A stretch of DNA of 64,000 nucleotides from JAHBXL01 sp038247555 (GCA_038247555.1 JBBRUT010000003.1:1-64000), one strand, 5' to 3'. Positions 34,763-43,579 are shown, numbered from the stretch's first letter. Notes: generated by a model from the sequence alone, not told the origin. A program made the numbers and translations.

Positions 34763-35911
34763 ATGGCAGACATACGACTCGAAAGCGTGACCAAGTCCTA
34801 CGCATCCGGCGGCGCCAATGCGGTCAACGGAGTCTCGCTGACCGTTGCCGACGGCTCGTTTACGGTTCTGGTAGGCCCCTCGGGCTGCGGCAAATCTACG
34901 ACGCTCCGCATGGTCGCGGGGCTGGAGGACATCACCTCCGGTGAGATCGCCATCGGCGGTCAGCGCGTCAACGACGTTCCGCCCAAGGACCGCGACATCG
35001 CGATGGTGTTCCAGAACTACGCACTCTACCCGCACATGACGGTTCGTCAGAACCTGGGCTTCGCGCTCAAGATGCGGAAAGTGGCCAAGGCCGAGATCCA
35101 GCGTCGGGTCGATGGTGTAGCCCAGACTCTGGGCATCACCGAACTGCTTGACCGGAAGCCCGGCCAGCTTTCCGGTGGCCAGCGGCAGCGGGTCGCCGTC
35201 GGGCGGGCGATTGTGCGCGAGCCCAAGGCGTTCCTGTTTGATGAGCCGTTGAGCAATCTCGATGCACGGCTTCGGGTATCCACGCGGGCGGAACTGAAGG
35301 CTCTGCACCAGCGACTGCGCACGACCACCCTGTACGTCACGCACGATCAGGAAGAAGCCATGACGCTGGGCGACCAGGTGGTCGTCATGTCCAACGGGCG
35401 TATCCAGCAGGCCGGCCCGCCGCTGGAGATCTATCGCAAGCCGGCCAACCGGTTTGTCGCGGGTTTCCTTGGTACGCCGCCGATGAACTTTCTGGAGGGC
35501 GAACTGAACCAGCCCGGCGGCCACGAGAAGCAGTTGTTTATGGCCGATGCCCGCAACCTGGTCGATGAGCGGTTCGGTCTGGCGTTCACCGCGGCACAAT
35601 CTGACGCGCTCAAGCCGTTTCAGGGCCAGCGTGTGGTCATCGGGTTCCGCCCGCACGCGCTTTCTGTCGCGAGCGATCAGCAGGAAGGACGCGAGTTCTC
35701 TGACAGCAACGAGTTCGTGCTCGAGCTGCTGGTAGTCGAACCGCTTGGCGACACGATGGACCTGATCTGTCAGACCGCGGGCGGGGAGCGCATCGTCGCC
35801 CGTGTCGCCGCGACCGACGGATTGAACGCCGGAACCACGATCCGGCTGGCGATCGATCCTTCGCGGCTGCATGTATTTGAGCCCGGTGAGTTCGGCAAGG
35901 CCTTGCTGTAG
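34763..35911 (+). CDS. ugpC: Carbohydrate ABC transporter ATP-binding protein (UgpC/MsmX/MalK type)
   Basis: A 382-residue ABC ATPase of the sugar-import class. Walker A GPSGCGKSTTLRMVAGLE, VFQNYALYPHMTVRQNL, signature LSGGQRQRVAVGRAI, Walker B AFLFDEPLSNLDA, and H-loop VTHDQEEAM. The C-terminal ~130 residues form the TOBE/OB regulatory domain (NRFVAGFLGTPPMNFLEGEL, VVIGFRPHAL). No permease or binding-protein genes are adjacent, so it may serve several sugar importers, as MsmX does. Start ATG 34763 (MADIRLESV); ATG 34748 is possible. Divergent from the beta-helix gene by 81 bp. Confidence 0.92.
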   Translation: MADIRLESVTKSYASGGANAVNGVSLTVADGSFTVLVGPSGCGKSTTLRMVAGLEDITSGEIAIGGQRVNDVPPKDRDIAMVFQNYALYPHMTVRQNLGFALKMRKVAKAEIQRRVDGVAQTLGITELLDRKPGQLSGGQRQRVAVGRAIVREPKAFLFDEPLSNLDARLRVSTRAELKALHQRLRTTTLYVTHDQEEAMTLGDQVVVMSNGRIQQAGPPLEIYRKPANRFVAGFLGTPPMNFLEGELNQPGGHEKQLFMADARNLVDERFGLAFTAAQSDALKPFQGQRVVIGFRPHALSVASDQQEGREFSDSNEFVLELLVVEPLGDTMDLICQTAGGERIVARVAATDGLNAGTTIRLAIDPSRLHVFEPGEFGKALL

Positions 35912-35955
35912 CGGCAAGTATCGCCGAGCGCCCGGCTTTTACGGCGGGTGGAAAC

Positions 35956-36357
35956 ATGTTCTATCTCACGCTCGCCGTGCTCGCGATTCCGCTCGTGGTG
36001 ATGCTGTGGGCAGTTGTGTGCATCGTGCGGGATCGGGCGCGGCTCCGGAAGTACCACTTTCAGTCGCTGCTGGGCGGGTTTCTCATGTTCCCGATCGGCA
36101 TTCTTTACATCGGGGTGGTCGAGATGGGTGCCGACTCGTTGACCTCGCTTCCGGGCGTCGTCTTTGGCACGGTCCTGTTCATCGGCATAGCCACCTTCGC
36201 ATTGGCGGAGGTGCGCAAGTACCGCGATCGCCCGCTCCCGAAGTGGGCGTGCCAGAACTGCGGCTACGACCGCCGCGGCCTGGATGGGCCGTGCCCCGAG
36301 TGCGGGAGTTTCACGCTACCGGAGCAGCCGGGGAACGCCGCTCCGGCAGAATCCTGA
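35956..36357 (+). CDS. Small membrane protein with CxxC..CxxC zinc ribbon
   Basis: A 133-residue protein with three hydrophobic segments (~3-23, 36-57, 68-86) and a cytoplasmic zinc ribbon: C99/C102 in CQNCGYDRRGL and C113/C116 in CPECG. This CxxCGYDxRGL...CPECG ribbon is common in planctomycete membrane proteins, recalled from memory, and has no assigned function. ATG at 35956 follows GGGTGG. It is 44 bp after the ABC ATPase gene and may be co-transcribed. Confidence 0.78.
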   Translation: MFYLTLAVLAIPLVVMLWAVVCIVRDRARLRKYHFQSLLGGFLMFPIGILYIGVVEMGADSLTSLPGVVFGTVLFIGIATFALAEVRKYRDRPLPKWACQNCGYDRRGLDGPCPECGSFTLPEQPGNAAPAES

Positions 36358-36475
36358 GCGATTGCGCCAGCATCTTGTTCCGCCTCGGCTCGTGACGGGT
36401 AGAACAACGTGGTAGGGGGATTGGAAGGACATTCGCGCAGAGCTTGCGGGGCCAGCTTTTCAAGGAGACCCACCC

Positions 36476-37585
36476 ATGTTGAAGTCTCGCTCAGCAATCC
36501 GACTGAATCGCTTCGCGCTGGTTGCGGGAGCCATCTGTTCGCTCGCCCACGCGGCAGCGCAGGATGAGAATCGCCTCAAGAACCCGGGCGCTGAGCAGGT
36601 GTCGGCCGAGGACAAGTCGAGGCCGGCCGAGTGGTTCACGGCTTGGGTGCCCGCCGAGGGCCTGACGATGCGTCTTGATGACAAGGTCGTCAAGTCCGGC
36701 AAGGCCTCGATGTTTGTCGGCAACACCCATGCGTACAAGCAGGCTACGTTCAACAACTGGGCGCAGCGCGTTGAAGGTGTGCCCGAGGGCGCGACGTTCA
36801 GTGTCAGTGGTTGGGTCAAGACCGAATCAGCAGAGGGTGTCACCGTGAGCTTCCAGGCGTGGGATGCGGCGGGAACCAACCTGGTGGCGTTTGCATCGAC
36901 TGAACCGGTCACGGGCACGCGCGACTGGCATCACGTCAAGAGCCCGCCGATCACCATTCCAGCTTCGGCCAAGACCATCATCGTCCGTGCCGGACTCGGC
37001 GGGAAGGGCAAGGCATGGTTCGACGATCTCCGTCTTGCGGCGGGCGAGGCGAGCAGGCTCCCGAAGCCGCCAGAAGAGGCTGGCGCGAACCTGATGGCCA
37101 ATCCGGGGGCAGAGGATGTCGACACCAAGGTTCCGTCTGACCCCGCGGTTTGGTTTAAGGCGCACATCCCGGCAGAAGGATTGGTGATGTTGCGCATAAC
37201 CGCCGGGGCACGCGCCGGGAATGCAGCACTGCACATTGCCAACACGCACAGGTACGACCAGGCCGTAAGCAACAACTGGGCGCAGGCGATTCCCTTCGAC
37301 CTTGAGGGGCGCATCGTCCGGCTCTCCGGATGGGTAAAGACCGAAGAGGCGGAGAGTGTCACGCTGTGTGTGCAGGGGTTTACGGATCTGGTCAATATGA
37401 GCTCCTTTGGCAGCACGGAGGTGATCAAGGGCACCCAGGGCTGGACACGGGTCGAGACTAAGCCGGTTCGGATCGGCAAGGGTGTGACGACGACCACCGT
37501 GCGGGCCGTGCTCACAGGCACGGGCAAGGTCTGGTTCGATGATCTGGTGCTCGAGCTGGTGAACGAGCAGCCCGAGGCTGAGTGA
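36476..37585 (+). CDS. Secreted protein with two lectin-like (CBM4/9-type) repeats
   Basis: A 369-residue exported protein with signal peptide MLKSRSAIRLNRFALVAGAI followed by CSLAHAAAQ. It consists of two homologous ~160-residue beta-sandwich modules. Each begins LKNPGAEQV or MANPGAEDV, followed by PAxWF.A..PAEGL, GxAxxxIxNTHxYxQA, NNWAQ, SGWVKTE, and ends GKxWFDDLxLE. This is the pattern of galactose-binding/CBM4_9 modules, so glycan binding at the cell surface is inferred. ATG at 36476 has AAGGAG eight bases upstream. The two modules arose by internal duplication. Confidence 0.75.
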   Translation: MLKSRSAIRLNRFALVAGAICSLAHAAAQDENRLKNPGAEQVSAEDKSRPAEWFTAWVPAEGLTMRLDDKVVKSGKASMFVGNTHAYKQATFNNWAQRVEGVPEGATFSVSGWVKTESAEGVTVSFQAWDAAGTNLVAFASTEPVTGTRDWHHVKSPPITIPASAKTIIVRAGLGGKGKAWFDDLRLAAGEASRLPKPPEEAGANLMANPGAEDVDTKVPSDPAVWFKAHIPAEGLVMLRITAGARAGNAALHIANTHRYDQAVSNNWAQAIPFDLEGRIVRLSGWVKTEEAESVTLCVQGFTDLVNMSSFGSTEVIKGTQGWTRVETKPVRIGKGVTTTTVRAVLTGTGKVWFDDLVLELVNEQPEAE

Positions 37586-37642
37586 GGGCGGGAGCCACTT
37601 TCAGTATGAAGGGCAGGGGCGAAGGGCGGAGTGGGGGGCAAT

Positions 37643-37690
37643 CACTGCTCTGGAGAGCAGTGGCACCAATCACTGCCTTGGAGAGCAGTG
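37643..37690. repeat. Paired palindromes CACTGC...GCAGTG (locus 1)
   Basis: CACTGCTCTGGAGAGCAGTG at 37643-37662 and CACTGCCTTGGAGAGCAGTG at 37671-37690: two 20-bp inverted repeats 28 bp apart. The same family recurs as a pair at 56926-56982. Confidence 0.8.
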
Positions 37691-37761
37691 CTTTCAAGAA
37701 TCAAGCAAAGGGACACACTACCCCCAGCTTTGATCGAAAGGGGAGGCACGCCGAGCCTCGC

Positions 37762-37767
37762 TACACT
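37762..37767 (+). promoter_or_regulatory. -10 box TACACT, FIST gene (probably leaderless)
   Basis: TACACT ends 8 nt before the TTG at 37776, the only start available to the gene. No Shine-Dalgarno. Confidence 0.5.
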
Positions 37768-37775
37768 CCTCCCCC

Positions 37776-39107
37776 TTGAGCCCCGAGCCCGACCAATCTC
37801 TTGTTCCGCCCCTTCTCAGCGCGGGCGCTGGGCTTTCCACGCGGGCGGATTCCGCCGACGCGGCGACCCATGCCGTGGCGCAGGTTCGCGATGGTTTACG
37901 GGGCGAACGGCCCAGCCTTGTCTTCATGTTTCTCTCTCCGCACCACCTGCACATGGCACGGACAGTTACGGCTTCCGTGCGCGCAGCGCTCGGGCCGGAG
38001 ATCCTGATCGGCGTCTCGGGCGAGGGCGTGGTGGGGGGGGAATCTGAACTGGAGAACTCTCCGGGCCTCTCGCTCCTGGGCCTCCACCTTCCCGGCGTCG
38101 CGATGCGGGCCTTCCGCACGGATCAGTGGCCCGCCATGAAAGAGGCACCGGAGGAAGAGGGTCAGCTCCGCGACATCGCGGCATCAGCGGGCATCGGCCC
38201 GGGCTATCGCGGCACGATTCTTTTCGCCGATCCGTTCTCTGTCCCGATGAACGCCATCCTTCCGGCGCTGTCCCGGGCGCGTGCGATGCAGGGAGTGCCG
38301 CCCGGAAGCGGCGACGACACTTCGCCGCCGCCGATCATCGGCGGGCTGGCCTCCGCCGCGAAGCGCCCCGGTGGGAACACGCTGATCCTCAACGAATCGA
38401 TCGGCACAACAGGCGGGATCGGGGTGTCGTTCTCGGGCGCGGTCCGCATCGATGCGCTGGTGTCGCAGGGATGCAAGCCCATCGGTCCGCCCATGGTCAT
38501 TACCGCGGGCAAGGGGCAGATGGTCACCGGGCTTGCCGGAAGACCTGCGATGCAGGTGCTCTCGGAGGTGATCGAATCGCTCGATGAACAGACGCGTGAG
38601 CGACTGCGAAAGGGCCTCTTTGTCGGCCGCGCGGTCACGGAGTATAAAGACCGCTTCGGCCGCGACGATTTCCTGATCCGCAATGTCATTGGCGTCGAGC
38701 AGTCGTCGGGCGCGATCGCGGTCGCGGATCTGCTCCGCATCGGCCAGACGGTGCAGTTCCATGTGCGCGACGAAACAACGGCGGCCGAGGACCTGTCGCT
38801 GCTGCTCGATGGTCAGCAGCTTCGGGAGGATCCGTTTGCCGGGCTGCTGTTCACCTGCAATGGCCGCGGTTCGCGACTCTTCTCCAAGCCGCACCACGAT
38901 GCGACGATGATCTCGCGTGCCTTCGCTCGCCCTCGCGCTGCGGATATCTTCGCTCCTGCGGTTCCGACACCCACGGCCGAGCCGCATCGCTCGATGCCGC
39001 TCGCGGGGTTCTTCGCCGGCGGCGAGATCGGCCCGATCGGCTCGGGGGTGTTTGTCCACGGACAGACCGCCTGCCTCGCTCTTTTCCGCGCTGCACGGCC
39101 CGGTTGA
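37776..39107 (+). CDS. FIST domain protein
   Basis: A 443-residue protein with FIST_N (~25-230: LVFMFLSPHHLHMARTVTAS, LIGVSGEGVVGG, IIGGLASAA) and FIST_C (~250-430: FLIRNVIGVEQ, AGLLFTCNGRGSRLF, MPLAGFFAGGEIGPIG, FVHGQTACL). FIST domains are proposed sensory modules for small ligands such as amino acids, found in signal-transduction proteins. Here it stands alone without kinase or cyclase output. The start is a TTG at 37776; no ATG or GTG is available near the conserved start. It ends 5 bp before the convergent fumarylacetoacetase stop. Confidence 0.9.
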   Translation: MSPEPDQSLVPPLLSAGAGLSTRADSADAATHAVAQVRDGLRGERPSLVFMFLSPHHLHMARTVTASVRAALGPEILIGVSGEGVVGGESELENSPGLSLLGLHLPGVAMRAFRTDQWPAMKEAPEEEGQLRDIAASAGIGPGYRGTILFADPFSVPMNAILPALSRARAMQGVPPGSGDDTSPPPIIGGLASAAKRPGGNTLILNESIGTTGGIGVSFSGAVRIDALVSQGCKPIGPPMVITAGKGQMVTGLAGRPAMQVLSEVIESLDEQTRERLRKGLFVGRAVTEYKDRFGRDDFLIRNVIGVEQSSGAIAVADLLRIGQTVQFHVRDETTAAEDLSLLLDGQQLREDPFAGLLFTCNGRGSRLFSKPHHDATMISRAFARPRAADIFAPAVPTPTAEPHRSMPLAGFFAGGEIGPIGSGVFVHGQTACLALFRAARPG

Positions 39108-39112
39108 TTCGC

Positions 39113-40480
39113 TCACACCGCGGGCGCAGGCACGATCCGGCCGCGGCATTCGCCGAAGCCGATCCGCCGATAGCCCTCACGCTCGCAGTACGCCTTCATG
39201 ATGACTTCGTCGCCATCGGCGAGGAACGTCCGAGTCTCGCCGCTGGGCAACTCGATCGGCTTCCGGGGTAACGCCTTTCCATCCGGGCCGTTGCCCTGCC
39301 AGGTTATTTCCAGCAGGCACCCGCGTGCCTCGGCAGTCGGTCCCGAGATCGTGCCCGAGCCCAGCAGGTCGCCTGCTTGCAGGTTGCATCCGTTGCTGGC
39401 GTGATGCACCAGCAACTGGTCGATGGTCCAGTACATGTCCTTGAAGCTGCCGCGGGAAATGCGGAGAGGGGCCAAGCCCTTCTGCCGCATTTGCTCGCTC
39501 TGGATCCAGACTTCGACAGTGATATCGATGTTCCAGTCTCCGCTCCCGCGCAGGTACGGCAGCGGCTGTGGATCGCCCGAGTCGCGCAGGGGGCCCTCGC
39601 CGCGGAACGGCGCGAGCGCATCCAGCGTGATGACGAAGGGGGAGAGTGTCGAAGCGAAGTTTTTGGCGAGGAAGGGCCCGAGCGGCTGGTACTCCCACTT
39701 CTGCAGATCGCGGGCCGACCAGTCATTCAGGATGCACATGCCAAAGAGCTGCTGGGCGACGTCGGCCGCGGCGATCGGTTCGCCGAGCTGGTTCCCGGCG
39801 CCGACATACAGCCCCAGTTCCATCTCGTAGTCGAGCAGCTTGCAAGGGCCGAAACCCGGCCCGGCCGCGGGTTCTGCATCCGGCGGCGACTGCTGGCCCA
39901 GTGGTCGCCGCACCGGCGTGCCCGAGACCACGATCGAAGATGCCCGCCCGTGATAGCCGATCGGCACGTGCTTGTAGTTCGGCAGCAGCGGATTGTCCGG
40001 CCGGAACATCGCGCCGACGTTGCTTGCGTGATGCTTCGACGCGTAGAAGTCGGTGTAGTCAAACACCGTCATCGGGAGGATCAGCTTCGTCTGGGCGATG
40101 GGTGTCAGCGCTTTCTCGCGCAGCCGCCGCGCCTTCTGCCCGCCTCCTGCGTCTGCGTGCAGAAACTCCTGGAGCTTGCTTCGAACCTCACCCCACAAGT
40201 GCGGGGAGGCCGCGATGAAGTTCCAGCTCGGCGCGTGCAGCATGTACGCTAGTTCGCCCTCCGGGTCGCCCAGCAGGCCGGACATCGCCAGCGTCGAGAC
40301 ATCCAGGATCTGATCGCCGATTGCGACGCCCAGATGCCCGTGCGAGTGTCCGTCGTGCTCGGCCTGAAAGGCGCACAGCGCGAGGTTCTGGATCGGGAAA
40401 TCGGTCGCCGGGTCGTTGGCGGATTCCACCCACGACTTCATCGACTGGTCATGAGACGCGTTGACGTGCTTGTCGGCCAT
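39113..40480 (-). CDS. fahA: Fumarylacetoacetase
   Basis: A 455-residue enzyme that hydrolyses fumarylacetoacetate to fumarate and acetoacetate, the last step of tyrosine/homogentisate breakdown. The N-terminal FAA_hydrolase_N domain (FPIQNLALCAF) and the catalytic domain are present: FDYTDFYASKHHASNVG with the metal Asp and catalytic His, YEMELGLYVG with the metal Glu pair, ILNDWSARDLQKWEY and GDLLGSGTISGP. The start lacks a Shine-Dalgarno but has TACCCT 7 nt upstream. No homogentisate dioxygenase is in the window. An unknown protein lies upstream in the same direction. Confidence 0.94.
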   Translation of the reverse strand: MADKHVNASHDQSMKSWVESANDPATDFPIQNLALCAFQAEHDGHSHGHLGVAIGDQILDVSTLAMSGLLGDPEGELAYMLHAPSWNFIAASPHLWGEVRSKLQEFLHADAGGGQKARRLREKALTPIAQTKLILPMTVFDYTDFYASKHHASNVGAMFRPDNPLLPNYKHVPIGYHGRASSIVVSGTPVRRPLGQQSPPDAEPAAGPGFGPCKLLDYEMELGLYVGAGNQLGEPIAAADVAQQLFGMCILNDWSARDLQKWEYQPLGPFLAKNFASTLSPFVITLDALAPFRGEGPLRDSGDPQPLPYLRGSGDWNIDITVEVWIQSEQMRQKGLAPLRISRGSFKDMYWTIDQLLVHHASNGCNLQAGDLLGSGTISGPTAEARGCLLEITWQGNGPDGKALPRKPIELPSGETRTFLADGDEVIMKAYCEREGYRRIGFGECRGRIVPAPAV

Positions 40481-40487
40481 AGGCCAG

Positions 40488-40493
40488 AGGGTA
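40488..40493 (-). promoter_or_regulatory. -10 box TACCCT, fahA (probably leaderless)
   Basis: On the minus strand TACCCT ends 7 nt before the ATG at 40480. Confidence 0.4.
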
Positions 40494-40536
40494 CACCCCG
40501 CGCGGCCCCGTCCGCCACGCCTCGCACCGGCAAAGG

Positions 40537-41538
40537 TCAGATGACGCGCATCCGCTGTAACTCCTGCACCGGCTCCTCGAACGAGCACGATCCGTACGAG
40601 AGCGCAAATGTTTCGCGTGCCTGTGCGAGCTGCATGAGCTCAAGCCCCGTGTTCCGCCACCGCACCACTTCGCGCCCGAACTGGAACGCTGCGGGGTCGG
40701 TCTCTTCCAGGATCGCCGTTGCCATCGCCGCATCCGCACGCCCCGCGTGCACAAACGCCGCGGCGAGAAACACGTTCAAAAATCCGTGCATCAGCCCCTT
40801 GGCGGCATCGGGCTCGTAGGTGAGCGGGTAGTGCGCCCGGCACGCATGGTGCAGCCCTGCTGTAGCCTTGAAGGGGACTTCCGCCGCGTTGCACGCCAAC
40901 AGAAACTCCGCCACTGCCGCCGCGGGAGGGAACGCCTCGGGCGTAATCCCGCCCGTGCGCAGCTTTGCGGCACCATCCGCCCCGGCCAGCGAAGCGATCA
41001 TGCCGCGGAAATCCGGAGCCACCCCTCCGACGGAAAAGATCGGGATCTCAAAGAAGGGGAACACTTCTTCGGGGATCAGCTCGATCGCGTCATCGATCCA
41101 TGCCGCGCCCGTCAGGCCGCTCCCCGTCGTGGGCACCTTCAGTTCGATGGCATCAACAACGGCGAGTCCGTTCTTCGGGTTCTCGTGCTCGTGGTTGAAT
41201 GCAAAGATGGAATCAAGGTTCTCGTCGAGGTCGCCGTCGATGATCGCGGAGATCGGCCAGGGCTCGCCGCCATCGGGCTCATCCACATATGGCGACTTGG
41301 GCAGCAGCCCGCGCGATGTCTCGCGGAACTCCTCCAGCCGTGATACCGGCAGGATGAATCGCCCGAGCATCCACGCCTCCGGCGTGCGAAGATACTGTGC
41401 GTAGTTTTGCACGCTCGGCATCATCGCCAGCTTTGCCGGCGGGAACAGACCCGCATAATCCACAAGTCCGGACATCAGGACATGGATCGCCTGCGGGTCA
41501 TCATCGTCGTGCATCTCGTCATGATTCGGCATGGCCAT
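40537..41538 (-). CDS. Conserved protein of unknown function adjacent to fahA
   Basis: A 333-residue soluble protein, no signal peptide or membrane helix. Conserved-looking blocks include LVDYAGLFPPAKLAM near the start, WMLGRFILPVSRLEEF, KATAGLHHACRAHYPLTYE and an LNVFLAAAF helix. Similar proteins occur in other bacteria, recalled from memory, but I know no function. The GLHH...H pattern could be a metal or active site. It ends 56 bp upstream of fahA in the same direction, suggesting a link to aromatic amino-acid breakdown. ATG 41538 was chosen; ATG 41532 is near. Confidence 0.65.
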   Translation of the reverse strand: MAMPNHDEMHDDDDPQAIHVLMSGLVDYAGLFPPAKLAMMPSVQNYAQYLRTPEAWMLGRFILPVSRLEEFRETSRGLLPKSPYVDEPDGGEPWPISAIIDGDLDENLDSIFAFNHEHENPKNGLAVVDAIELKVPTTGSGLTGAAWIDDAIELIPEEVFPFFEIPIFSVGGVAPDFRGMIASLAGADGAAKLRTGGITPEAFPPAAAVAEFLLACNAAEVPFKATAGLHHACRAHYPLTYEPDAAKGLMHGFLNVFLAAAFVHAGRADAAMATAILEETDPAAFQFGREVVRWRNTGLELMQLAQARETFALSYGSCSFEEPVQELQRMRVI

Positions 41539-41572
41539 GACACAGGATACCCCTGCTGCCGCGGTGCCCGCA

Positions 41573-43573
41573 TCACTTCGCCAGCTTGGCCACCAGCCGC
41601 CAGATATCGTGCGGCGAAAGCTCTCGCCCTGCCTGCTGGTTGAACGCCTCCACGAGTCCGTCAAACCGGGGGTCATATGGCAACTGATCCCGCTGTCCGA
41701 GCGAACCCGTCATCGCCACGACCAGCTCGCGCAGCAGAGATTCCTCCTCCTCGCTGATCCGCGGCGGGGTGCTGGCAGCGCGACCGGCGGGCGGAAGCTT
41801 GCCCGCCTTCCGGATATTCTGGAGCCGCTGCAAGACTCCGCGCGGCGTCAGATCCACACCCGTGCCGCGAACCGCCGCCAAAATCCGGTCAAAGTCGGCC
41901 GTGTAGGGAAGGTCGTCAAGCGTGCGGCCAATCTCCTGATAGGCCGCGACCAGCGCGCCATCGGCGTTGTGTCGCGCGGCCTTGTCCGCCTTCGCGTCCG
42001 CTCCGTCGAACAGCATCACTGGCGGCGCGGCATCGGATGTCGGCGCCGCAGCTCCTCGCGGCGACCCCGCCTCCTTAGGGGCCATCGAAGGCGGTTCCGT
42101 ACCACGCCGGAGAGGCAGGCTGGCAAGCCAGTCCACGTACCCGCCACGGCCCGACCCGGCGTGCCCCGCCGATCTGTACGCCGCGACGACATTGTGCGGG
42201 TTGAGCACATCGAACACCGAGCGATCCAGCGAGACCTTTGCAAAGCCGGCCTCGTGCACAGCGGCGTTGAACTCCTGCAGTGACAGCTCGCTGAGCGCGT
42301 GGCGGTCGCTCGCATCGCACTGGCGAACCAGCGTGCCGACGATCTGATGCGCCGTGCGGAACGGCACTCCGCGGGTGACCAGGTGCTCTGCCAGGGCGGT
42401 CGCATCCGGGTAGCCGCGATCCAGCCCGCCACCGGCGGCATCGATCCTCGCCTGATCGAATGTCGCGCTGGCAACGATGCGAGCGGCCATGATGATGCAG
42501 TCGAGCGATGTATCGAATGCCGCAAAGAGCTGACGCTTATCTTCCTGCAGGTCCCGGTTGTACGCCAGCGGCAAACCTTTGCACATCGTGAGCAGACCCA
42601 TGAGCGCACCGATCACGTTGCCCGAGCGGCCGCGGATGAGCTCCAGCATGTCCGGGTTGCGCTTCTGCGGCATCATGGATGAGCCGGTGGTGAACGCGCT
42701 GCCGAGCTTCACGAAACCGAACTCGGTGGTGCAGTAAATGATCCACTGCTCGGCGAGTCGAGAGAGATGCACCGCGATCCGCGAGAGGAGATACGCAAAG
42801 TCGAGTGCTTCATCGCGCGAAGCGGTGGCGTCGATCGAGCTCAGCGACGGCGCTGTGAACCCGAGCGACCGCGATGTCTCACCGCGATCCAGCGGGAGCA
42901 CCGACCCAGCCACCGCGCCCGAACCAAGCGGCGAGGACATCAGCCCGAGTTCATCTCGCATCTGTGCACGGCACAGCTCGACATCCCGACCGAACATCGC
43001 CCACCACGCCATGCACTCTGCGCCGAGTGTCGCGGGCTGTGCACGCTGCAGGTGCGTGTATGTCGGCAGCACGATCGTGCCCTGCCTCTGCGCAAGCCCC
43101 TCGAATGCCGCGAGCAGTTCATCGAGCGCTGACTCAATCGCCGGCCCCGCTTCATCCCGCAGCCACAGCCGCAGGTCGAGCGCAACCTGATCGTTCCGCG
43201 ACCTGCCTGTGTGCAACCGCCGACCCGGCTCGCCGATCTTCTCGATCAGTGCCGCCTCGATGCACATGTGCACATCCTCGAGGTCGACCTTCCACCCCGG
43301 CCACGCGCCGGCGACACCCACAGCGCGCACGCCCGCGGGCGCAGCGTCGATCTCCCGCTTGATGTCACTGAGGCCGCGTTCGATGGCCGCGAGATCCTCA
43401 GTCGAAATCAGTCCTACGCCGGCCAGCATCCGCGCGTGGGCGATCGAGCCGCGGATGTCCGCGGCGTACAGCCTCGTGTCATACGACAGCGACTCGACGA
43501 ACCGCGCGGCGAGAGGATCGGTCGCGGAACCTTCACCGGACTTGGCGTGTTCCCAGGGCTTGGGCGTGCTCAT
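41573..43573 (-). CDS. argH: Argininosuccinate lyase with novel C-terminal tandem module
   Basis: A 666-residue protein. Residues ~1-480 are argininosuccinate lyase, which splits argininosuccinate into arginine and fumarate: RRLHTGRSRNDQVALDLRLW, YTHLQRAQPATLG, and the signature GSSMMPQKRNPD. ArgH is normally ~460 aa. The extra ~170 residues contain two related helical units, LPYTADFDRILAAV ... LTPRGVLQRLQNIRK (~555-590) and LPYDPRFDGLVEAF ... LSPHDIWRLVAKLAK (~631-666). I do not recognise this module. The start ATG lacks a Shine-Dalgarno but has TAATCT 6 nt upstream. Confidence 0.93.
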   Translation of the reverse strand: MSTPKPWEHAKSGEGSATDPLAARFVESLSYDTRLYAADIRGSIAHARMLAGVGLISTEDLAAIERGLSDIKREIDAAPAGVRAVGVAGAWPGWKVDLEDVHMCIEAALIEKIGEPGRRLHTGRSRNDQVALDLRLWLRDEAGPAIESALDELLAAFEGLAQRQGTIVLPTYTHLQRAQPATLGAECMAWWAMFGRDVELCRAQMRDELGLMSSPLGSGAVAGSVLPLDRGETSRSLGFTAPSLSSIDATASRDEALDFAYLLSRIAVHLSRLAEQWIIYCTTEFGFVKLGSAFTTGSSMMPQKRNPDMLELIRGRSGNVIGALMGLLTMCKGLPLAYNRDLQEDKRQLFAAFDTSLDCIIMAARIVASATFDQARIDAAGGGLDRGYPDATALAEHLVTRGVPFRTAHQIVGTLVRQCDASDRHALSELSLQEFNAAVHEAGFAKVSLDRSVFDVLNPHNVVAAYRSAGHAGSGRGGYVDWLASLPLRRGTEPPSMAPKEAGSPRGAAAPTSDAAPPVMLFDGADAKADKAARHNADGALVAAYQEIGRTLDDLPYTADFDRILAAVRGTGVDLTPRGVLQRLQNIRKAGKLPPAGRAASTPPRISEEEESLLRELVVAMTGSLGQRDQLPYDPRFDGLVEAFNQQAGRELSPHDIWRLVAKLAK

Positions 43574-43579
43574 GGCGAG

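Noticed and set aside
34682..35917. In-frame upstream extension of the beta-helix gene (412 codons)
   Set aside because: It is antisense to the UgpC-type ATPase and lacks domain features; the -10 box and signal region fit the ATG at 34681.
38033..38040. G8 run in the FIST gene as a frameshift
   Set aside because: The frame reads through it with FIST_N motifs conserved on both sides, so the gene is intact in this sequence.
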